The position numbers were made by a program, and so were the translations under genes. A DNA stretch of 20,315 bases. Origin: Clostridia bacterium. GTDB lineage: Bacteria > Bacillota_A > Clostridia > Oscillospirales > CAG-272. Below are positions 14,682-20,315 of this stretch, in pieces. The notes under the pieces are model-generated. The model was given only the letters and a program-made list of their open reading frames with translations. It searched no databases and was not told where the DNA came from. The stretch lies in contig JAFXHW010000196.1 in assembly GCA_017533545.1 (NCBI GenBank), forward strand, positions 1 to 20,315, read 5' to 3'. Within the stretch, counting starts at the first letter, position 1; each line of letters opens with the position of its first letter.

Positions 14682-15905
14682 ATGAAAAAATATACAGCGT
14701 TTATTATAGCGTCCCTTTTATGCTTTTCGATGTTATCGTGCAGAGAAAAAGAGGACATTTATCAATCAAAAGCCGTTGAGACGGCCCAATCTGACTTTAA
14801 CCGATCGGCATTGAGCGTAAAGATCGAAGAGATGAAAGAAGAATATGTGCCCAAAAGAGTGAGCTTTATCGCGGCGGGCGACAACATCGTCTATTACGGC
14901 AATGTTCTCGAAGCGTCAAAAATGTCAAACGGCAGTTACCAATACGATTTTTCCCATCAGTTTCAGTATATAAAAGAGAAAATATCGTCTGCCGACGTGG
15001 CCTTTATCAATCAGGAAACGATCAGCGCAAAATCGCTCCCGCTTGAGTATTACCCGCGATTCAACAGTCCTGTCGACGTTGTCGATTGCCTTATAGATGC
15101 CGGATTTGACATTATAAACGTGGCAAACAACCATATGCTTGATCATGGGGTGAGCGCTTTGCGTGAAAGCGTAGATTACCTTCGGCAGGAAAAGCAAGTT
15201 TTTACCGTCGGCGGCTACTACGATGATGCGGATTTTAATGAGCTCAAAATATATGAGCAAAACGGCGTAAAGATAGCTGTTTTGTCGTATACCGAATTTA
15301 CAAATATGGGTCGCGGCACAGACAGCTCCCCGTTTAAGATTCCCATTTTGCGCGAGGATGTTTTGAAAGAGCAGATCCCTGCGGCAGTCGATGCTGCCGA
15401 TATAGTCTTGGTGTCGGTGCATTGGGGAAATGAAAACAGCTTTATCCCCAGCGAAAATCAAGAATATTACGCGTCGCTTATGTGTGATCTTGGGGCAGAT
15501 GTTATAATCGGGCATCATCCTCATGTAATACAGCCGATGGGCTGGATAGAAAGCGACAACGGCAATCGCACTCTCTGTGCGTATTCGCTCGGAAATCTGT
15601 GCGCCGAAATGAAGTTGGGTCAGAATATGCTCGGTGGACTGCTCAGCTTTGACATCGTCAAATACGAAAACGATACCGTAGCCGAAAATGTCATTTTTGC
15701 GCCTACTGTATACTATTTCAACTCCCGTTTTAAGCAAAACAGCGTGATCTTTCTTGACGATTTTACCGAAGAGCTTGCCGCCTCGCACGGCATTTCATAC
15801 TATGGAAACAGCGTCAGCCGATCGGAGCTTGTCGCATACGTGGAAAAATATATCCCGTCCGAGTTTTTGGAAAAAACGATCAGTAACTCTGATACGAGCA
15901 CATGA
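14682..15905 (+). CDS. CapA-family lipoprotein with intact motifs
   Basis: This 407-residue protein has a signal of about 20 residues ending MLSC (lipid Cys at 20), then a CapA domain. The active-site pattern is complete: AAGDNIVYYG, INQETIS, VANNHMLDHG, VSVHWGNE, IIGHHPHVIQP and AYSLGNL. CapA proteins have a metallophosphatase-like fold; members act in poly-gamma-glutamate synthesis, but most paralogues without capB/capC nearby have unknown substrates, and none of those genes is present here. It is a full paralogue of the gene at 1610-2875 and the natural reference for it. Translation starts after a modest GGCGAG site. Its 3' end overlaps the converging serine hydrolase gene by 26 bp with no terminator. 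Confidence 0.93.
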   Translation: MKKYTAFIIASLLCFSMLSCREKEDIYQSKAVETAQSDFNRSALSVKIEEMKEEYVPKRVSFIAAGDNIVYYGNVLEASKMSNGSYQYDFSHQFQYIKEKISSADVAFINQETISAKSLPLEYYPRFNSPVDVVDCLIDAGFDIINVANNHMLDHGVSALRESVDYLRQEKQVFTVGGYYDDADFNELKIYEQNGVKIAVLSYTEFTNMGRGTDSSPFKIPILREDVLKEQIPAAVDAADIVLVSVHWGNENSFIPSENQEYYASLMCDLGADVIIGHHPHVIQPMGWIESDNGNRTLCAYSLGNLCAEMKLGQNMLGGLLSFDIVKYENDTVAENVIFAPTVYYFNSRFKQNSVIFLDDFTEELAASHGISYYGNSVSRSELVAYVEKYIPSEFLEKTISNSDTST

Positions 15906-17520
15906 TGTCATCGGCAATCTTGGTAAGCTCGGCGATAAGAGCCTTGTTGGGATTGGAGTCGGCATTGTTTACCGTGCTCATAACGCTTAAAACATAGTCG
16001 TTGGGTTTTATTTCGCGCGTTGAACTTTCTCCGTATATTATCGCGGCATCACAATGTGAGTAGTTGTTGAATCCCGATTTATGAGCCACTGTCGAATAGT
16101 GGGGCAGGGCAGATTTTGTGAAATTGTATTCCGCTCCTATAAGCAGGCCGCGTAAAAGCTCGTTGTAAATACCGTCGCTTTCGATATAGCGGTATATCTC
16201 CTGCCATATTATCGCAAGCTCGCGCGGGCTGTAAAGACCCCATTTGATGTTGCTGCCGTTGAGCCAGACGGTCACTCCGAGCGATTTGATAAGCTCGTTG
16301 TATCCTTTGTATCCGAAGTAGTCGTGCAGCATATAGTATGCTGAGTTGTCGGACAGAGTAATGTTGGCATCAAGTATTTCGCGTACCGAAAATTTGCTGC
16401 CGTAGGGCATCCGGTTTATATACCCTTCTTCTCCGATGCAGTACTGCTCTTCGGTGTATTCGAGAAGGGAATCGAGGGTATAGGGGCAATCCTCCTTTTC
16501 AAGCTCGAGGCAGACGTAGTAGGCAAAGGGCGCTTTTACCGTGCTTGCCGCGCGGATATTCGTTTCGCTGTTATAAGAAAAAACAAAGCCGGTTTTAAGA
16601 TCGCGCGCGTAAATGCCGTAATCGTAACCGGCGTATTTTTTTGCTACATTTTCAATTCGTTCGACTATGTCTTCGGGAAGCGATCCGCTCGATACGTAGA
16701 TCTTTTCATCGCTGCGCGTGGGTTCACCGATTACATTTAAAACCGAGCTTACCGTCGTTTCGTTTCCCGATGAATCTGTGATAAGAATATCATAATTGTA
16801 TTTTCCAACGCCATCGTAAAGAACGGCGGAAAGATATTCCACAGTCACCTCGCTTATGTCGTATACCGAATCGACAAGTTTTGACGGATCGGGAAGGCTT
16901 TCGGTGATATATGCGGTGTATTCGAGCGCTTTTGCTTCGGGAGGTAGGTCATCGATGACCGAGAGGACCACCTCATATATCTCGCCCGACACCTCGATCT
17001 TGAAGGTGTACTCGCCTACCGATTCTGATGAGATATCCGACGGGGAAAGACCGACAAATCGGGCATCGACCTTTTCGTTCGGCACAAAATCACGTATGGT
17101 GATATTCTCAATATCGGTGTAGCTGATGCTTAGTTTTTTGACTATTTCGAAAAGGGTAAGAGTGGCTTTTATATCGCGCGAAAGGCCGCCGATCGATACC
17201 CGAAGAGAGATGCTCTGCTCACCTTTGGCCGAAAAATCGGGATTTTGAGTATATTCTGCCTTTATTGTTTCATCGCCGAGATAGAAGACGAATTCATCGG
17301 GAGAAATGTCGCGTCCGACAGGCGAGAAAAGCTTCAGGGTGCCCACGCTGTCAAGCTCGTATTTGAGCGATTCGTATATTTCGACACTCTCACTTTCCCT
17401 CGCGGCATTGAAAGCATCAATGGCTCGCTGTTGGGCAACAGAGTATATTATCAGTGCGGCAAGCATTATAGCCAGAAGCGCGACTGCGGCAGACAGTATG
17501 TATCTTTTTGCGTTTTTCAT
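15880..17520 (-). CDS. Membrane-anchored class A beta-lactamase-like serine hydrolase
   Basis: This 546-residue protein has a membrane anchor at about 7-28 and a long beta-rich region (60-265) that looks like two or three Ig-like modules, including DSSGNETTVSSVLNV. A beta-lactamase/transpeptidase-like domain from about 285 follows. All three active-site motifs are seen: S326-T-V-K329, S390-D-N392 and K481-S-G483. The segment that should carry the omega loop with the deacylating Glu of class A lactamases is short (TVWLNGSNIKWGLYSPRELA) and lacks an ExxLN motif. Hence I expect a cell-wall enzyme such as a carboxypeptidase or esterase rather than an efficient beta-lactamase. The ATG has no close ribosome binding site; it overlaps the stop of a 7-codon leader ORF. 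Promoter at 17569-17597. Confidence 0.9.
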   Translation of the reverse strand: MKNAKRYILSAAVALLAIMLAALIIYSVAQQRAIDAFNAARESESVEIYESLKYELDSVGTLKLFSPVGRDISPDEFVFYLGDETIKAEYTQNPDFSAKGEQSISLRVSIGGLSRDIKATLTLFEIVKKLSISYTDIENITIRDFVPNEKVDARFVGLSPSDISSESVGEYTFKIEVSGEIYEVVLSVIDDLPPEAKALEYTAYITESLPDPSKLVDSVYDISEVTVEYLSAVLYDGVGKYNYDILITDSSGNETTVSSVLNVIGEPTRSDEKIYVSSGSLPEDIVERIENVAKKYAGYDYGIYARDLKTGFVFSYNSETNIRAASTVKAPFAYYVCLELEKEDCPYTLDSLLEYTEEQYCIGEEGYINRMPYGSKFSVREILDANITLSDNSAYYMLHDYFGYKGYNELIKSLGVTVWLNGSNIKWGLYSPRELAIIWQEIYRYIESDGIYNELLRGLLIGAEYNFTKSALPHYSTVAHKSGFNNYSHCDAAIIYGESSTREIKPNDYVLSVMSTVNNADSNPNKALIAELTKIADDIMCSYQSY

Positions 17521-17540
17521 ATATCATTAATTGCGAACAT
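17517..17540 (-). CDS. Seven-codon leader ORF overlapping the serine hydrolase start
   Basis: ATG at 17540 follows AAAGGA (17547-17552) by 6 nt and reads MFAINDI, then TGA. The stop shares ATGA with the start of the serine hydrolase (17518-17520). The main gene has no good site of its own, so ribosomes probably arrive by termination-reinitiation. The ORF is too short for any sequence-family support. Confidence 0.45.
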   Translation of the reverse strand: MFAINDI

Positions 17541-17568
17541 CGCATATCCTTTCGGTGTTTACCAGTTC

Positions 17569-17597
17569 ATTATAGCATATCGGTGTTACAATTTCAA
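17569..17597 (-). promoter_or_regulatory. Sigma-A-type promoter of the serine hydrolase gene
   Basis: On the minus strand TTGAAA (17592-17597), 17-nt spacer, perfect TATAAT (17569-17574). The start near 17562 lies just upstream of the AAAGGA site of the leader ORF. Confidence 0.75.
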
Positions 17598-17659
17598 CAA
17601 TCTTTGAGCGTTTTTGCGGCAAATGATGAAAATAAAAAGTAAATAATATATTCAAAATA

Positions 17660-17688
17660 TTGCATTTTTTTCTTTCGGCTGATATAAT
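17660..17688 (+). promoter_or_regulatory. Sigma-A-type promoter of the TIM-barrel gene
   Basis: TTGCAT (17660-17665), 17-nt spacer, perfect TATAAT (17683-17688), 42 nt before the ATG. It is divergent from the serine hydrolase promoter; about 60 bp of AT-rich sequence lies between them with nothing else recognised. Confidence 0.75.
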
Positions 17689-17730
17689 TGATGTATAAGT
17701 AAAAAAAATATAACTTTTACGGAGGTTAAT

Positions 17731-18510
17731 ATGACCAACAGAAAATCTATATATCTTGAATGTATCGGCAACGGCACTATCGAAGAATGCCTTATTGCCG
17801 CAAAAGAGGCAGGCTTTGCCGCAGTTGAGCTTCCTACCATTGAGGAAGATAAGCGTGCCGAGGTTAAGGCTCTTTTTGAAAAGTACGACATGATCTGTCC
17901 CTCCATCATGACCAGCGGCGCATGGGATAACATCGCTACCTCTCATGATCCCGAGGTTCGCAAAAAGAGTGCCGAATGCTATAAGAGAGCAGTTGATACC
18001 GCAGTTTACATGGGCTGTGATACCGTACTCACTGTACCCGGCGGCGTAATGCCCGACATCACCTACGAAGAAGCTCTCGTAAATGCAAAGCTCACGCTCG
18101 ACGAGGTAGTACCCTATGCCGCAGAGAGAGGAATCACTCTCGCTATCGAGAACGTATGGAACAAGTTCCTGCTCACTCCCGCCGATATGGCTAAGTTCAT
18201 CGATTCCTTCGAAAGCGACTACGTTAAGGCGTATTTCGACATCGGTAACGTTGTAATTTATGCATATCCTCAGCATTGGATCAAGACTCTCGGCAAGAGA
18301 ATCAAGAGAGTTCACATCAAGGGATTTGTGCTTCACGGATTTGACAGCTTCGAGTGGTGCTCTCTTCTCAAATCGGGTATCGATTGGAAGGCAGTTATGG
18401 ATGAGCTCAACGCAACCGGATACAACGGTTGGGTTACTGCCGAGCTCGGCGCAGATGAAAGAGGTCTTCGCGGTATCACCGAGGACATGGACAAGATTCT
18501 CGCTCTTTAA
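17731..18510 (+). CDS. Sugar phosphate isomerase/epimerase-like TIM-barrel protein
   Basis: This 259-residue protein belongs to the xylose-isomerase-like TIM-barrel group (AP endonuclease 2 fold). Likely metal ligands are Glu140 (LAIENVWN), Asp170 (YFDIGN), His195 (RVHIKG) and Glu238 (VTAELGA), the pattern of UlaE/IolE/tagatose-3-epimerase-like enzymes. NVWNKFLLTP and FDIGNV are typical of sugar (phosphate) epimerases. The substrate cannot be told from sequence. It is cytosolic with no signal. It has a near-consensus promoter and a strong GGAGG site, and its codons are strongly biased (AAG, CTC, GTT, GAG), suggesting high expression. A hairpin terminator follows 13 bp after the stop, then a solute-binding lipoprotein gene, so the pair may deal with one carbohydrate. 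Confidence 0.87.
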   Translation: MTNRKSIYLECIGNGTIEECLIAAKEAGFAAVELPTIEEDKRAEVKALFEKYDMICPSIMTSGAWDNIATSHDPEVRKKSAECYKRAVDTAVYMGCDTVLTVPGGVMPDITYEEALVNAKLTLDEVVPYAAERGITLAIENVWNKFLLTPADMAKFIDSFESDYVKAYFDIGNVVIYAYPQHWIKTLGKRIKRVHIKGFVLHGFDSFEWCSLLKSGIDWKAVMDELNATGYNGWVTAELGADERGLRGITEDMDKILAL

Positions 18511-18516
18511 TAAATG

Positions 18517-18548
18517 AAAAAAAGCACGATCTCAGATCGTGCTTTTTT
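18517..18548 (+). terminator. Intrinsic terminator or attenuator before the solute-binding protein gene
   Basis: GCACGAT (18524-18530), loop CTCAG, ATCGTGC (18536-18542), then six T. The next ATG on the same strand is only 17 nt after the T-run, leaving no room for a separate promoter, so read-through must supply the downstream gene. Confidence 0.88.
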
Positions 18549-18565
18549 GAAAGACAGAGGGAAAT

Positions 18566-20038
18566 ATGACATTGTTTAAGCGTATAATAGCGTTAATTGT
18601 CTTTGCATCAACGGTGTTGACCGCTATCGCCTGCGCGGATAATACCGATACCGATGAGCACGTAACGGAAAGAATAACCGAAAGCATCACCGACGACGGA
18701 CGTATTTACCCCGATCTTCCCGAGGAAACGTTCGACAACAAGGAATTCTGGATCCTCCAGTGGTATCGCGGCGAAAATCATCCGCACAATTATTTTGAAT
18801 ATTACGTTGAAGAAGAGATAGGTGAGGTTTTGAATGATGCCATCTATTTCAGAAACAAAACGATCGAAGACCGTTATAAGGTAGTCATCAAGGCGGACGG
18901 AGTGGAAAATCCCGCCGAGACGATAAGAATGCTGACAGCTTCCTTTGATTTCAAGTACCATTTCGTTGCCGATATTCCGAGAAGACTTCTTTCCTATTCG
19001 ACCAATGGCGAATATCTCGAGCTCCACACCGTTCCTTATCTCGATATCTCAAAGCCCTGGTGGAATGAGAACTCACAAAAGGCCTTTTCTATGAACGGCC
19101 GCCTTTACGTAATATCGGGCGACTACGTGCTTTACGAAAAGCAGCGCGTTTTTGCAATTATATTCAATCGCGATATGGCAGAGGAGTTTCACCTCGGCGA
19201 TCTGTATACCGTGGCGGAAAACGGTAATTGGACGGTTGAAGAAATGCTTCGGTGCGTTAAAATCGTTACCGAGGACGTCAATTCCGACGGATGGATGGAT
19301 TACGATGACGACCGCTTCGGATTTATGTCGGGCTCGTATACCTATATTTCCTCACTGCTCTTCGGAATGGGCAATCGCTTTTCAGAAAAGGACAGCGAGG
19401 ACGTCCCCTATATGGTCGCAAAAAGCGAAAGAATGTATGATTCCATTGAAAAGCTCAGCGGCGTGATCTTTTCGAGCAATACCCTTTGGGGAGAGGTCGT
19501 CACCAACAACTGGGCAAAGGCGCATTCGCCCGCCTTCGTCTTCAACAGCGGAAATACGCTGTTTTATCACGAGATCCTTTACGATGCACGCAATATGGAT
19601 ACCGATATCGAATACGGCATATTGCCCCAGCCGAAATATGACGTCAATCAGGAGGACTACTATACCACCGTCCAGTACGGAAATTCGGGTGCCATTGCGA
19701 TACCGAAGAACAATACAGATCTCGATTTTACCGGCATAATGCTTGAAGCACTTGCAGCAGAGTCACGTTATACTACCTATCCGACGTTTGTTGAGACAGT
19801 TTTAAAGGTGAAAGATACACCCGATGAGCGCGCCAAAAAGATGCTTGACGTAATATTCGACGGTATCGTTTACGATGTGGCCGATGCATTTGATTTCGGC
19901 GGAATATCGCATATGTTCAACGAAAAGCTCTACAGAACAAGACAAAATAATATGTACTCGAATTACGACAATATCGAGCGCTATATATTGGATGCGCTTG
20001 AGATTACAGTAGACCGATACGAAGAATTGGAGTATTAA
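18566..20038 (+). CDS. Extracellular solute-binding lipoprotein (family 1-like)
   Basis: This 490-residue protein has a lipoprotein signal (MTLFKRIIALIVFASTVLTA then IAC, lipid Cys23), a polar acidic linker, and a fold like clostridial carbohydrate ABC-transporter binding proteins. Supporting stretches are WTVEEMLRCVKIV after a putative ligand-side loop, and GNSGAIAIPKNN and DFTGIMLEALAAES near the C terminus. A canonical EF-hand-type calcium loop, DVNSDGWMDYDD (237-248), has D, N, D, D, D at positions 1, 3, 5, 9, 12. No permease or ATPase genes lie in the window. The ligand is probably an oligosaccharide, inferred from family and the neighbouring sugar isomerase. GAGGG precedes the ATG; a strong terminator follows. 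Confidence 0.88.
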   Translation: MTLFKRIIALIVFASTVLTAIACADNTDTDEHVTERITESITDDGRIYPDLPEETFDNKEFWILQWYRGENHPHNYFEYYVEEEIGEVLNDAIYFRNKTIEDRYKVVIKADGVENPAETIRMLTASFDFKYHFVADIPRRLLSYSTNGEYLELHTVPYLDISKPWWNENSQKAFSMNGRLYVISGDYVLYEKQRVFAIIFNRDMAEEFHLGDLYTVAENGNWTVEEMLRCVKIVTEDVNSDGWMDYDDDRFGFMSGSYTYISSLLFGMGNRFSEKDSEDVPYMVAKSERMYDSIEKLSGVIFSSNTLWGEVVTNNWAKAHSPAFVFNSGNTLFYHEILYDARNMDTDIEYGILPQPKYDVNQEDYYTTVQYGNSGAIAIPKNNTDLDFTGIMLEALAAESRYTTYPTFVETVLKVKDTPDERAKKMLDVIFDGIVYDVADAFDFGGISHMFNEKLYRTRQNNMYSNYDNIERYILDALEITVDRYEELEY

Positions 20039-20067
20039 AAAACAGCCGCCCGTGGGCGGCTGTTTTT
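20036..20067. terminator. Bidirectional terminator between the solute-binding and PHP genes
   Basis: ACAGCCGCC (20042-20050), loop CGTG, GGCGGCTGT (20055-20063) is a perfect 9-bp GC-rich stem, with T on the plus side and A on the other. It serves both converging genes; the PHP gene's stop codon (20066-20068) touches its T-run. Confidence 0.94.
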
Positions 20068-20315
20068 ATCTGTTCGGTACTATTGCGTGTCCGCCGAGAT
20101 CGAAGATGTAATCGCCCGATCTGAGCAGCTTTGCAAGGGAGACGGAGTCACGGGGGAGCGTTTTAAATCGCGCAAAGATGAGTCCCGCCAAGCCATGATG
20201 GTGATAATCGCTGCCGCCGACGGTGACAAGATGATTGTCCGACGCGTACTTCGCCGCCAGCGAAACGCGGCTGTTGTGGCCGGGATGCATATTGAAGACC
20301 TCAATGCCGTCGAGC
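20066..20315 (-). CDS. PHP-domain protein, C-terminal 82 residues
   Basis: The frame enters from the right edge as LDGIEVFNMHPGHNSRV and ends with a stop at 20066. GGSDYHHHGLAG, near the middle of the visible part, is the late metal-binding GSD-x-H motif of PHP phosphoesterases. LDGIEVFN is the preceding core strand that shapes the active site. This resembles short PHP proteins related to histidinol phosphatase or the trpH/YciV type. The substrate is unknown, since most of the domain lies outside the window. Confidence 0.85.
   Translation of the reverse strand, partial: LDGIEVFNMHPGHNSRVSLAAKYASDNHLVTVGGSDYHHHGLAGLIFARFKTLPRDSVSLAKLLRSGDYIFDLGGHAIVPNR

Noticed and set aside
14925..15788. 287-codon open frame opposite capA-like gene 2
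   Set aside because: Shadow of a gene with all CapA motifs; His/Lys/Tyr-rich composition without any family pattern.
17527..18336. 269-codon open frame opposite the TIM-barrel gene
   Set aside because: The plus strand has promoter, GGAGG site, metal ligands and terminator; this frame merely mirrors its biased codons.

Overview
The window looks like chromosome from an endospore-forming clostridial Firmicute, probably an uncultured gut-type Clostridia. Base composition is about half GC by eye, with AT-rich intergenic gaps, strong GGAGG-type ribosome binding sites, and three sporulation genes (ylbJ, yqfC, yqfD) beside the classic Firmicute block phoH-ybeY-era-recO-mutS2. I see no CRISPR array, prophage, insertion sequence, rRNA or tRNA.

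Layout. Positions 1-3160 (minus) form one operon behind a sigma-A promoter at 3245-3273: a small Cys-rich protein, a CapA-like lipoprotein with altered active-site motifs, a thiamine pyrophosphokinase fused to a zinc-ribbon membrane module, and an alpha/beta hydrolase that runs off the left edge. Positions 3347-4324 (minus) hold ylbJ, divergent from the plus-strand run yqfC-yqfD-phoH-ybeY-era-recO-mutS2 (4406-11633). That run ends at a strong bidirectional terminator. Inside yqfD there is a good sigma-A promoter, which would let the housekeeping genes be expressed apart from the sporulation genes. The left half is therefore the best-understood part: sporulation followed by RNA, ribosome and DNA maintenance.

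Right half. A signal-less DUF11 protein (minus) has a sigma-K-like promoter. It is divergent from trmO (tRNA modification), which meets pepT (tripeptidase) stop to stop. A second, canonical CapA lipoprotein converges with, and overlaps by 26 bp, a membrane-anchored class A beta-lactamase-like serine hydrolase. A strongly signalled TIM-barrel sugar isomerase/epimerase is followed across an internal terminator hairpin by a lipoprotein solute-binding protein. The 3' end of a PHP-domain gene enters from the right.

No single new defence or biosynthetic system is visible. The observations most worth a second look are regulatory or evolutionary: a hairpin bridging a long Shine-Dalgarno-to-start gap at era; a duplicated Shine-Dalgarno with an anti-Shine-Dalgarno mimic before recO; a 7-codon overlapping leader ORF before the serine hydrolase; the embedded promoter in yqfD; the degenerate CapA paralogue; and the TPK/zinc-ribbon fusion with its own internal start signal.
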